Shown here: piece after piece, positions 1 to 6,043 of the stretch
Layout of the letters: each line of letters begins with the position of its first letter
Position numbering within the stretch: the stretch's first letter is position 1
Assembly: GCA_007135435.1 (NCBI GenBank)
Contig: SLIW01000058.1
Span: 1-7,547, forward strand
Direction of reading: 5' to 3'
Origin: Natronomonas sp.
Lineage (GTDB): Archaea; Halobacteriota; Halobacteria; Halobacteriales; Haloarculaceae
Length of the DNA: 7,547 nt
The notes under the pieces: generated by a model
Database searches by the model: none
Told to the model about the DNA's origin: nothing
Seen by the model: the letters and a program-made list of their open reading frames with translations, nothing else
Translations under genes and position numbers: made by a program

Positions 1-127
1 GCTGTGGTCGTCGCCGTGGCCCACGCCGTGGTCGTCGCTGTGGTCGTCGCCGTGGCCCACGCCGTGGTCGTCACCGTGGTCGTCGCCGTGGCCCACGCCG
101 TGGTCGTCGCTGTGGTCGTCGCCGTGG
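1..127. repeat. 36-bp GC-rich tandem repeat, about 3.5 copies, cut by window edge
   Basis: Units at 1-36, 37-72, 73-108 and a partial one at 109-127. The first two are identical; the third differs only in its first three bases (acc instead of gct). The period is 12 codons, so every frame repeats too. On the minus strand one frame reads DDHGVGHGDDHS per unit, an Asp/His-rich pattern like metal-binding loops of zinc or nickel transport proteins. That frame meets a stop at 130-132 (minus TGA) and has no ATG after it, only internal GTGs. The complementary plus frame reads as Ala/Val-rich repeats (AVVVAVAH) and ends at a TAA at 160-162, so it could be the tail of a plus-strand gene starting before the window. 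A third reading, minus from GTG 149, is Thr/Ala-rich and open to the edge. The repeat is certain; which frame, if any, is coded cannot be decided here. Confidence 0.9.
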
Positions 128-154
128 TTTCACGGGTCGAAACGGCCACAATCC

Positions 155-164
155 GTATATAAAT
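155..164 (+). promoter_or_regulatory. TATA box for the 109-residue gene
   Basis: The A/T run TATATAAAT at 156-164 stands alone in GC-rich sequence and is centred about 24 bases before the ATG at 184. This fits an archaeal promoter giving a leaderless or nearly leaderless transcript, and the promoter may also serve the moeA genes downstream. On the minus strand the same bases read ATTTATATA, so activity toward the edge repeat is also possible. Confidence 0.6.
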
Positions 165-183
165 CTACGGACAACTATGGACG

Positions 184-513
184 ATGGACCCCGCCACGCA
201 CCCCGCAGAGGGTAACGGCCCGCTCGTCCTCAACGAGGGGACGGAGCGGGCGGTGGCCCACGTGATCGTGACGGGTGCGAACGGGTCGGGAAGCGCCGAG
301 GTCGTGACGCTGGATCCCGGTGGCGCACACGGCGTCCCGGCGGCGGGAGGGGGGTCGGTGGAGGTGCACACCGGGGCCGAGAGCGCCTCGGCGCCGGCCG
401 ACACGGCGCCACTCTTCGTCCTCCGTGACGGCAGGCTCCTGGTCGCGCCGTGGGCGGTCGTCGGCGAGGGGGCCGGCGACGACCGCCTCGATCGCCGCAT
501 CGTCCACGAGTGA
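184..513 (+). CDS. Hypothetical 109-residue protein upstream of moeA
   Basis: I do not recognise this protein. The ATG at 184 is the only start in frame after the TAA at 160-162 and lies about 24 bases after a good TATA box. There is no signal peptide, membrane segment or cysteine. The alternation of short hydrophobic runs with turns (PLVLNEG at 13-19, AHVIVTGANG at 25-34, EVVTLDPGG at 39-47, SVEVHTG at 58-64, LFVLRDGRLLVAPW at 77-90) suggests an all-beta domain. The pattern of a strand, 'LNEG', a strand and then 'LDPGG' resembles beta-sandwich domains in haloarchaeal secreted proteins, but no export signal is visible, so it should be cytoplasmic unless the start is wrong. It precedes moeA1 by 129 bp on the same strand; a TATA-like box before moeA1 suggests separate expression is possible. 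A link to molybdenum cofactor rests on position only. Confidence 0.65.
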   Translation: MDPATHPAEGNGPLVLNEGTERAVAHVIVTGANGSGSAEVVTLDPGGAHGVPAAGGGSVEVHTGAESASAPADTAPLFVLRDGRLLVAPWAVVGEGAGDDRLDRRIVHE

Positions 514-611
514 GGCCGACCGGATCGAGGCAGGTGGGGAACGACGCCACCGGGTATCGTCGTGGGCGGCGATCGACGCCGTGGTCGACGAGGGCGCCGG
601 CGGGGAGTGAC

Positions 612-620
612 ACTTTTTCA
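612..620 (+). promoter_or_regulatory. TATA-like box for moeA1
   Basis: The T run in ACTTTTTCA (T at 614-618) is centred 27 bases before the ATG at 643, the spacing expected for a leaderless haloarchaeal transcript. It supports 643 as the start over the in-frame upstream ATG at 562, which would lie before the transcription start. Confidence 0.5.
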
Positions 621-642
621 CCCCGGCGACCCAGGTCGTGGT

Positions 643-2001
643 ATGAGCGACGTACGCGAGACCGGGTTCAAGGAGCGGACCCGGGTGGCCGAGGCACGCG
701 AGCGGCTGCTCGAGCGGTCGCCCCCCGTCGAACGGACCGAACGGCGCCCACTGTCGTCGATCGACGGCCGGGTCGTCGCCGAACCGGTCGACGCAGCGAT
801 GGACGTTCCCCACTACGCCCGCGCCGCCATGGACGGGTGGGCGGTCCGGGCCGAGGACACCTTCGGCGCCTCCGACCGCTCGCCGGCCGTCCTCCGGGTC
901 GACGAGCGGGTCGGCCCGGACGCCGCCGTCCGGGTCCACACCGGCAGCGAGCTGCCCGCGGGCGCCGACGCGGTCGTGATGGTCGAGGAGACGGAACTCG
1001 TGCCGCACGGCGGCAAGGGACGGCCGAGCGGGGATGGGACCGACCCGCGAGGCGAGCTGGGCGCCGAGCTCGAGGTCTTCGACGCCGTCGCCGAGGGCGA
1101 GAACGTCGGCCCGGTCGGCGAGGACGTCGAGTCCGGCCAGCGGCTCTACGAGCCCGGCCACCAGCTGCGTCCCTCCGACCTCGGGCTGTTGAAGGGTTCG
1201 GGGATCGACGCGGTGGAGGTCGTCGACCGGCCGACGGTCGCGGTCGTCCCGACGGGCGAGGAGCTGGTCCAGGCGGACCCCGAACCGGGGGAGATCATCG
1301 AGACGAACCGCTTCACGGTCTCGCGGCTCGCCGAGCGGTGGTGCGCCGACGTCACCCGCAGGGAGATCGTCACCGACGACCGGGAGGCGCTGCGCGCGGC
1401 GATCGAGCGCGATCTCACCCAAGACGTGGTCGTCACGACCGGCGGGTCGTCCGTCGGCGAGCGTGACCTCGTCCCCGCGGTCGTCGACGACCTCGGGGAG
1501 GTGTTCGTCCACGGCGTCGCGCTGAAGCCCGGCCACCCGCTCGCGCTGGGGCGCGTTCGGGACACGACCGTGGTCATGTTGCCCGGCTACCCGGTCGCGG
1601 CGATCGTCAACGCCGTCCAGTTCCTCCGGCCGCTGATCAAGCACCTCGGACGCATGCCGATCGAACCCGTTCCCGCGCGGGAGGCAACCCTCACCCGGAA
1701 GGTACGGAGCGAACCAGGTGTCCGGACGTTCGTCCGGGTCAGGCTCCACCGCCGGGCCGACGGCGACGACGCAGACATCAGCGCCGACGGCGGCGACGAT
1801 AGAGACGACGACGGCAGCGACGTTAGAGACGACGACGGCGCCGACGACGGCGACCTGCGGGCGACCCCCACGCGCGCCAGCGGCGCCGGGGTCCTCTCGA
1901 GCGTCGCGCTCGCCGATGGCTGGGTCGTCGTGGAGGAGCGGCGGGAGGGGATCCCCGAGGGCGAGCCCGTCGCGGTCGAGAACTGGGAGTACCATGCGTA
2001 A
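643..2001 (+). CDS. moeA: Molybdopterin molybdenumtransferase MoeA (stand-alone paralogue)
   Basis: A 452-residue MoeA, the cytoplasmic enzyme that uses adenylated molybdopterin and molybdate (or tungstate) to make the metal-loaded cofactor. Visible motifs, in order: VPHYARAAMDGWAV (55-68, Asp64 at the family's conserved Asp), VHTGSELPAGADAVVMVEET (98-117), VVPTGEEL (201-208), IIETNR (218-223), VVTTGGSSVGERD (263-275), LKPGHPLALG (294-303) and MLPGYPVAAIV (312-322). The C-terminal domain IV is interrupted by an Asp-rich run (372-404). Two spots depart from the usual pattern: E220 stands where many MoeAs have Asp in 'IYDTN', and ENVGPVGEDV (153-162) lacks the Arg of 'NvRxxGeDi'. Start 643 was chosen from the TATA spacing and because the MoeA fold begins soon after. 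The last 8 bp overlap the second moeA, so the two are probably co-transcribed and translationally coupled. Family assignment is secure; preference for Mo or W cannot be read. Confidence 0.95.
   Translation: MSDVRETGFKERTRVAEARERLLERSPPVERTERRPLSSIDGRVVAEPVDAAMDVPHYARAAMDGWAVRAEDTFGASDRSPAVLRVDERVGPDAAVRVHTGSELPAGADAVVMVEETELVPHGGKGRPSGDGTDPRGELGAELEVFDAVAEGENVGPVGEDVESGQRLYEPGHQLRPSDLGLLKGSGIDAVEVVDRPTVAVVPTGEELVQADPEPGEIIETNRFTVSRLAERWCADVTRREIVTDDREALRAAIERDLTQDVVVTTGGSSVGERDLVPAVVDDLGEVFVHGVALKPGHPLALGRVRDTTVVMLPGYPVAAIVNAVQFLRPLIKHLGRMPIEPVPAREATLTRKVRSEPGVRTFVRVRLHRRADGDDADISADGGDDRDDDGSDVRDDDGADDGDLRATPTRASGAGVLSSVALADGWVVVEERREGIPEGEPVAVENWEYHA
1756..1855 (+). repeat. Asp/Gly-rich low-complexity insert in moeA1 with a 24-bp tandem duplication
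   Basis: Bases 1792-1815 and 1816-1839 match at 22 of 24 positions and share the exact core TAGAGACGACGACGGC, giving two eight-residue units GDDRDDDG and SDVRDDDG (protein 384-399). The surrounding codons are mostly GAC and GGC. Both units contain AGA, an arginine codon that is rare in GC-rich haloarchaeal genes. The pattern points to replication slippage in a solvent-exposed loop of domain IV. The frame is preserved and the MoeA C-terminus resumes after it. Confidence 0.75.
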
Positions 2002-3904
2002 GGAGTTCCGCGACCTGGCCGACCCGGAGGAGGCCCACGAGGCCATCGCCTCGCTGGACCTCCGGCCGGCGGACGAGGTGGTCCCGCTCCGCGAGGCCCG
2101 CGGCCGCGTGCTCGCAGAGCGCGTCGACGCCGCCCTCGACGTGCCGGGGTTCGACCGCGCCAGCGTGGACGGCTACGCGCTCCGCGCGCGGGACACCTTC
2201 GGCGCCGACGAGGCCGACCCGGCACGGCTCGACCTGGTGGGAGAGGTCCACGCCGGGGTGGAGCCCGCCGTGGAGGTCGGCGACGGCGAGTGCGCGGAGA
2301 TCTCCACGGGGGCCGTGCTCCCGGCCGGTGCGGACGCCGTGGTGATGGTCGAGCGGACCGATATCGAGGGGGATCAGGTGCTGGTCCGCACCTCCCTCGC
2401 GCCGGGCGACTTCGTCATGTTCGCGGGCGCCGACGTGGCCGCCGGCGAGCGCGCGCTGGGGCCGGGGACCGTCCTCACGCCGCGCGAGATCGGCCTGCTG
2501 TCGGCGCTCGGGGTCGACGAGGTGCCGGTCCGCGGGCGCCCGACGGTCGCCATCGTCTCGACGGGCGACGAGCTCGTCCGGCCGGGCGAGCCGCTGAACG
2601 CGGACGTGGGCCAGATATACGACGTCAACAGCTACACCACGGCGACGGCGGTCGAGGAGGCCGGCGGCGAGGCCCGGCTGTACCCCCACGCGGGCGACGA
2701 CTACGAGGCGATGGAGCGTCTGCTCCGGGAGGCCGCCGTCGAGTGTGACCTCGTGCTCTCGTCGGGGTCGACCTCGGCGTCGGCGGTGGACGTCATCTAC
2801 CGCGTCGTCGAGGAGGGCGGCGAGCTCCTCTTGCACGGCGTCGCCGTCAAGCCGGGCAAGCCGATGCTGATCGGCCGCCTCGAGGGGTCGGCGTACGTCG
2901 GGCTCCCGGGCTACCCCGTCTCGGCGCTGACCATCTTCCGGGCGTTCGTCGCGCCCGCCATCCGGGAGGCGGCGGGCCTCCCCGAGCCCCGAACCGCGAC
3001 CGTCGAGGGTGCGATGGCCGTCCGCGAGCGCTACGACGAGGGTCGCCTGCGGTACATGCCGGTTGGGCTCGTGACCGACGGCGACGGCGAGACGCTCGTC
3101 TACCCGGTCGACAAGGGGAGCGGCGCGACGACGAGCCTCGTGGAGGCCGACGGGATCGTGGCCGTCGAACCGGACGTGGCGTACCTGGACGTGGGCGAGC
3201 GCGTCGAGGTCCAGCTGTTCTCGACCGAGGGACGGCCGCCACGGGTGTTCGGTGCCGGCGAGGACGACCCGGCGCTGTCGCGGCTGCTCGATGACGTCGC
3301 CCGGCCGCGCTACCTGGGCGTCGGCACCCGGGAGGGTCTGCGGCGCCTCCGGGACGGCGTCACGGACGTCGCGGTGGCGGCCGGTGACCTCGCGGTGGCC
3401 GCCGGCGACGTCGATGACGGCCGCCTCCCCGCCGACGCCGTCGAACTCGGCGGCTGGACCCGCGAGTGGGGCCTCGTGGTTCCCGGGGGGAACCCCGCGG
3501 GCGTCGAGGGCCTCGCCGACCTCGTCGACCGCGACCTCCGGTTCGTCAACCGGACGACCGACGCCGGCCTCAGGCGGACGCTGGAGGCGTCCCTCGACGA
3601 GCTCGCCACCGAGCGCGGCCAGGACCGCGCGGACCTGCTCGAGGCCATCGACGGTTACGAGTACGCCGTGCGGGCCCACGAGTCGCCCGCCCGGAAGGTG
3701 CGCTCGGGCGCGGCGGACGCCGGTCTCGGCCTGCGGGCGACGGCCGAGGCGCTCGGGATGGCGTTCGTCCCGTGCGGGGTCGAACCAGTCCGCGTATACG
3801 TCGCCGCCTCCCGCCGGGAGAAGCCTGGTGTGCTCGAGCTCGCGACCGCGGTCGAGCGCGCCGAGACGGTCCTGGACGACCTGGCCGGGTACGCCTCGGA
3901 CTGA
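1994..3904 (+). CDS. moeA: MoeA fused to a C-terminal PBP-like (LysR-substrate-type) domain
   Basis: A 636-residue fusion. Residues 1-409 are a MoeA: VPGFDRASVDGYAL (50-63, Asp59), ISTGAVLPAGADAVVMVERT (103-122), IVSTGDEL (187-194), GQIYDVNSYT (206-215), VLSSGSTSASAVD (254-266), VAVKPGKPMLIG (283-294) and VGLPGYPVSAL (302-312). Residues about 416-636 form a binding-protein-like domain of the type attached to many archaeal MoeAs: GLVVPGGNPAGVEGLADL (493-510), RFVNRTTDAGLRRTL (516-530), GYEYAVRAHESPARKVRSG (554-572), ADAGLGLRATAEALGM (574-589) and FVPCGVEPVRVYV (591-603). The family is thought to take part in molybdate or tungstate handling during cofactor maturation; the ligand is inference. 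Odd points: the canonical GGxSxGxxD loop has become SGSTSASAVD, and the NRxxGSGTR anion loop reads NRTTDAGLR. The ATG lies inside the end of moeA1 (8-bp overlap), and the motifs begin soon after it. The gene is full length for the fusion family. Confidence 0.93.
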   Translation: MRKEFRDLADPEEAHEAIASLDLRPADEVVPLREARGRVLAERVDAALDVPGFDRASVDGYALRARDTFGADEADPARLDLVGEVHAGVEPAVEVGDGECAEISTGAVLPAGADAVVMVERTDIEGDQVLVRTSLAPGDFVMFAGADVAAGERALGPGTVLTPREIGLLSALGVDEVPVRGRPTVAIVSTGDELVRPGEPLNADVGQIYDVNSYTTATAVEEAGGEARLYPHAGDDYEAMERLLREAAVECDLVLSSGSTSASAVDVIYRVVEEGGELLLHGVAVKPGKPMLIGRLEGSAYVGLPGYPVSALTIFRAFVAPAIREAAGLPEPRTATVEGAMAVRERYDEGRLRYMPVGLVTDGDGETLVYPVDKGSGATTSLVEADGIVAVEPDVAYLDVGERVEVQLFSTEGRPPRVFGAGEDDPALSRLLDDVARPRYLGVGTREGLRRLRDGVTDVAVAAGDLAVAAGDVDDGRLPADAVELGGWTREWGLVVPGGNPAGVEGLADLVDRDLRFVNRTTDAGLRRTLEASLDELATERGQDRADLLEAIDGYEYAVRAHESPARKVRSGAADAGLGLRATAEALGMAFVPCGVEPVRVYVAASRREKPGVLELATAVERAETVLDDLAGYASD

Positions 3905-3949
3905 CCCGCAGCCCTCGCTCGTCGACCGATCCCGGAAGCGGACCCCCGG

Positions 3950-3980
3950 TACTTTCGGCCCCCCGGCCCGAAGGAGGAAC
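3950..3980 (+). promoter_or_regulatory. TATA-like element and Shine-Dalgarno before the SDR-like gene
   Basis: TACTTTCG at 3950-3957 is centred about 27 bases before GTG 3981, and AAGGAGG at 3971-3977 lies three bases before that GTG. The purine run is an unusually strong ribosome site for this window and decides the GTG start. The bases 3954-3960 and 3965-3972 can pair (TTCGGCC with GGcCCGAA, one bulge), so the two elements flank a small hairpin. Confidence 0.5.
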
Positions 3981-4694
3981 GTGAGCGGATCAACCGACGA
4001 CGGGAGTCAACCTCGTGTACTGGTCGCGGGCGCGACCGGAGGGACGGGCGGCGAGATCGTCGACCTGCTCGATCGTCGGGGCGTCACCGTGCGGTGCCTG
4101 ACCCGGTCGTCGGCGAACCGGGCTGCGCTCCGCGAGCGGGGTGCCGACGAGGTGGTCGTCGGCGACCTGTTCGACGTCGACGACGCAGCGCGGGCCACCG
4201 AGGACGTCGACGTCGTCCTCTCGGCGGTGGGCTCGACCGTCGTCGATCGCTTTCGCGGCGACGAGTTCGTCGACGGCGTCGGAAACCGGAACTTACTGTC
4301 GGGGGCCGTGGACGCCGACGCCGAGGCGTTCGTCATGGTGTCGGCGCTGGGCGTCGGCGACGAACCCTCGAGCGTCCTGGGGTCGGTCTTCAATCTGTTC
4401 ATCCCGCCGATACAGCGCGCGAAGGCGGAGGCCGAGACGGCCATCCGGGAGGCACCGATCAGCCACACCATCTTCCGCGCCGGGGCCCTGACCGGCGGGT
4501 CGCGGTCCGACGACGTCCACGTCGCCCGGCCGGGTGCCCGGCTGTGGGGCCCGGTCAGCCGCGCCGACGTCGCCCGCGTGGTCGTGGCCGCTCCGTGGAC
4601 GCCGGAGGCGGCGGACGAGACCTTCGAGGTGGTCCGCAATCCCCTGGTCGCCGACCGGTCGCTGGCCATCGACTGGCAGATGCCCGGAGGGTGA
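3981..4694 (+). CDS. NAD(P)-binding SDR-like protein (NmrA / atypical SDR family)
   Basis: A 237-residue Rossmann-fold protein beginning with GTG. The first strand and nucleotide loop read VLVAGATGGTGG (13-24), the GxxGxxG form used by atypical short-chain dehydrogenases such as the NmrA and flavin-reductase-like groups. Strand 2 ends in VRCLTRSS (37-44), where Arg42 would favour NADPH. GDLFD (61-65) and DVVLSAVGST (77-86) are the next landmarks, followed by VMVSALGVG in the middle and HTIFRAGALTGG, the usual 'R.g.Lt' segment, in the last third. No classical YxxxK catalytic pair is obvious, so it may be a redox sensor, an isomerase or a reductase of unknown substrate. It lies 76 bp after the moeA fusion on the same strand and has a strong Shine-Dalgarno. 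An earlier start in the same frame would run inside moeA. Fold assignment is firm; a specific function is not. Confidence 0.85.
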   Translation: MSGSTDDGSQPRVLVAGATGGTGGEIVDLLDRRGVTVRCLTRSSANRAALRERGADEVVVGDLFDVDDAARATEDVDVVLSAVGSTVVDRFRGDEFVDGVGNRNLLSGAVDADAEAFVMVSALGVGDEPSSVLGSVFNLFIPPIQRAKAEAETAIREAPISHTIFRAGALTGGSRSDDVHVARPGARLWGPVSRADVARVVVAAPWTPEAADETFEVVRNPLVADRSLAIDWQMPGG

Positions 4695-4729
4695 GGCTCC
4701 GAGGAGTGGATCCCGGCGGAGCCTCGCCC
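4689..4729 (+). terminator. 13-bp hairpin spanning the stop codon of the SDR-like gene
   Basis: Bases 4689-4701 pair with 4717-4729 (13 bp with one G-U), including a perfect 9-bp core GAGGCTCCG / CGGAGCCTC, around a 15-base loop. The TGA stop at 4692-4694 lies inside the left arm. No T run follows, so this is an RNA 3'-end or stability structure rather than a classic oligo-T terminator. Confidence 0.45.
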
Positions 4730-4745
4730 GGGACCGACCCGTGGC

Positions 4746-4800
4746 GCTCGACGGTGAGTCCCACGACGCTCGTTGGTGAGTCCCATGACGCTCGATGGCG
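4746..4800. repeat. 22-bp tandem repeat, two copies plus a decayed third
   Basis: Bases 4746-4767 and 4768-4789 match at 19 of 22 positions and share the core GGTGAGTCCCA. A third, degenerate start (gctcgatgg) follows from 4790. The repeat lies between the SDR-like gene and the promoter of the small cysteine protein. I see no open frame that needs it to be coding. Confidence 0.75.
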
Positions 4801-4835
4801 GGCCGAACCGCCTTGGACCCAACACGACGCGCCAG

Positions 4836-4843
4836 GTTTAATC
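4836..4843 (+). promoter_or_regulatory. TATA box for the small zinc-ribbon-like gene
   Basis: GTTTAATC is centred about 27 bases before the ATG at 4867. The in-frame ATG at 4858 is only about 18 bases away and would lie before the expected transcription start, so 4867 is preferred. Confidence 0.6.
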
Positions 4844-4866
4844 CACCCCCGGGCTGAATGACGTCC

Positions 4867-5073
4867 ATGGAGTGCCCCCACGACCTCGACGCCGAGTACC
4901 TGTACCCCTCCGACGCCGACGTCCTGGCGATCGACGAGTCGGACGGCTCGATCCGCATCACGCTGGCGCTGCCGTGTCCGGACTGCGGCGCGGGGCTCTC
5001 GGTCGACGCGCGCGTCGAGGACGTCGAGGAGGGCGACTTCGAGCTGCCGCTCGACGAGGAGCGCTACGACTGA
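4867..5073 (+). CDS. Small acidic protein with zinc-ribbon-like CPxH and CPDCG motifs
   Basis: A 68-residue protein whose cysteines and histidine are arranged as C3-P-H5 and C37-P-D-C40-G, enough to bind one zinc ion. The rest is strongly acidic (DAEYLYPSDADVLAIDESDG, then EDVEEGDFELPLDEERYD), typical of haloarchaeal cytosolic proteins. Small haloarchaeal zinc-finger proteins with CPxCG motifs are a known class with roles in regulation and growth, but usually carry two CPxCG motifs; here the first is shortened to CPH. There is no membrane segment. It has its own TATA box, stands alone on the plus strand and converges on the HAD gene. An ATG nine bases upstream (4858) would add three residues. 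The gene is likely real because of the promoter and knuckle pattern; its job is unknown. Confidence 0.75.
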   Translation: MECPHDLDAEYLYPSDADVLAIDESDGSIRITLALPCPDCGAGLSVDARVEDVEEGDFELPLDEERYD

Positions 5074-5134
5074 GCCGGCCGGGCGGCGTCCCCACGGTCT
5101 GTCCTCGCACGCGCACGTCCTGTGATCAGCTTCC

Positions 5135-5173
5135 GATCCGGACCCACCAGACCCGTTTGGGTCGAGCCGGATC
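5135..5173. terminator. Nested inverted repeat between convergent genes
   Basis: GATCCGG at 5135-5141 pairs with CCGGATC at 5167-5173, and GACCC at 5150-5154 pairs with GGGTC at 5159-5163 around a GTTT loop. It lies between two converging stops (5073 plus, 5216 minus), the place for a two-way transcript end. No oligo-T tract adjoins it. Confidence 0.4.
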
Positions 5174-5215
5174 TGTCTCGGGCGATCCGAACGCACGGAG
5201 TGGGAAATGGCGACG

Positions 5216-5848
5216 TCAGACCAGCTGATCGACCCGCTCGAGGCGGTGGTCCCCGACGACGCAGAGCCCGCGGCGGTCGTGGCCGTGGCGCTCGACGTGG
5301 GCCGCGTCGAGGCCGGCGTTCCAGGCCGCGCCGACGTCCTGTGGGCCGTCGCCCACCAGGACGCCCGCGCCGCCGTTGGCGCCCGCCGCGGACAGCGCCA
5401 TGTGGACCGGCTCGGGGTCGGGCTTCCAGCCCGTGTCCTCGGTACAGCAGACGACCGCGTCGAACCAGTCGCCGATGTCCAGCGTCTCCAGGACGGGCTC
5501 CGTCAGGTACTGCTGGCAATGGGTAACGAGCACGGTCGGGTCGTCGAGGTCGCCGACCCTCGCGGCGTCGTCGTACAGGAACGTCGCGTCGGCTCGTGCC
5601 TCGGGGTCCTCCTCGTCGTGGAACGCCGTCCAGAAATCGTCGGTGTCGATGCCCCAGGCGTCGAGCTGGTCGTTGCGGTAGCCGCCGAGGCCGTGCCAGA
5701 CCGCCTCCGCCTGGCGGTCGGTGAACTCGTAGCCGATCCGATCGCCGACCCGGCGGAAGACGTCCTGAACGTAGGTCGGGTCGACGTCGATGAGCGTCCC
5801 GTCGAGGTCGAAGACCCACTTCTCGTAGTCGGCCGACGGTGCCGTCAT
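5216..5848 (-). CDS. HAD-superfamily hydrolase (phosphoglycolate phosphatase-like)
   Basis: A 210-residue haloacid-dehalogenase-fold hydrolase, probably a cytoplasmic phosphatase. All four HAD motifs are visible: FDLDGT (13-18, nucleophile Asp14 and acid Asp16), VLVTH with Thr109, WKPDPEP with Lys142 and VGDGPQDV (165-172) for magnesium. Residues about 20-95 form an alpha-helical cap of the kind seen in HAD subfamily IA, including the stretch WHGLGGYRND. The C-terminus (GLCVVGDHRLERVDQLV) matches the family's last strand and 'DxLx' helix. Length is normal for phosphoglycolate phosphatase-like proteins, but the substrate cannot be read. The ATG at 5848 has a TATA box exactly 27 bases upstream, so the transcript should be leaderless. 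It converges on the small zinc-ribbon gene and seems to be transcribed alone. Confidence 0.92.
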   Translation of the reverse strand: MTAPSADYEKWVFDLDGTLIDVDPTYVQDVFRRVGDRIGYEFTDRQAEAVWHGLGGYRNDQLDAWGIDTDDFWTAFHDEEDPEARADATFLYDDAARVGDLDDPTVLVTHCQQYLTEPVLETLDIGDWFDAVVCCTEDTGWKPDPEPVHMALSAAGANGGAGVLVGDGPQDVGAAWNAGLDAAHVERHGHDRRGLCVVGDHRLERVDQLV

Positions 5849-5871
5849 GGACCACGTACTAGGCGGTTTCG

Positions 5872-5878
5872 GTATAAG
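5872..5878 (-). promoter_or_regulatory. TATA box for the HAD hydrolase gene
   Basis: On the minus strand CTTATAC (TTATA at 5873-5877) is centred 27 bases before the ATG at 5848. Confidence 0.65.
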
Positions 5879-6009
5879 TGCTTTCTCCCCGACCTTTTTC
5901 TTCGTCGGGTCCGCGGGGCGCGACCCACGAGTGGCGCCCCGCGAAGCGCTCTCTGCTCGCGGCGGCGGAGCCTCCGCTCACGGCTCACTCCGTTCGCCGT
6001 TCGCTATTC

Positions 6010-6043
6010 GCGGTTCTCGCGCCACGGGCGCTCCGAACCGCGC
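6010..6043. repeat. Two-tier stem-loop in the intergenic stretch
   Basis: CGCGGTTC at 6010-6017 pairs with GAACCGCG at 6036-6043. Inside it GCGCC at 6020-6024 pairs with GGCGC at 6028-6032 around a 3-base loop, with a 2 x 3 internal loop between the stems. Being palindromic, it could form on either strand. Confidence 0.65.

Noticed and set aside
1..127. CRISPR array at the window start
   Set aside because: The 36-bp units are directly adjoining with no spacers, so this is a plain tandem repeat.
177..215. Mini-ORF MDDGPRHAPRG overlapping the start of the 109-residue gene
   Set aside because: Only 12 codons, with its ATG likely before the transcription start set by the TATA box. No sign of a leader-peptide attenuator.
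175..2046. Long 623-codon minus frame across the first moeA
   Set aside because: Opposite-strand shadow of moeA, common in very GC-rich DNA; the plus strand carries clear MoeA motifs.
1823..3679. Long 618-codon minus frame across the moeA fusion
   Set aside because: Shadow frame without any family motif; the plus-strand fusion explains the sequence.
4858..4866. Upstream ATG for the small zinc-ribbon gene
   Set aside because: Only about 18 bases after the TATA centre; 4867 has the proper 27-base spacing and removes just three residues.
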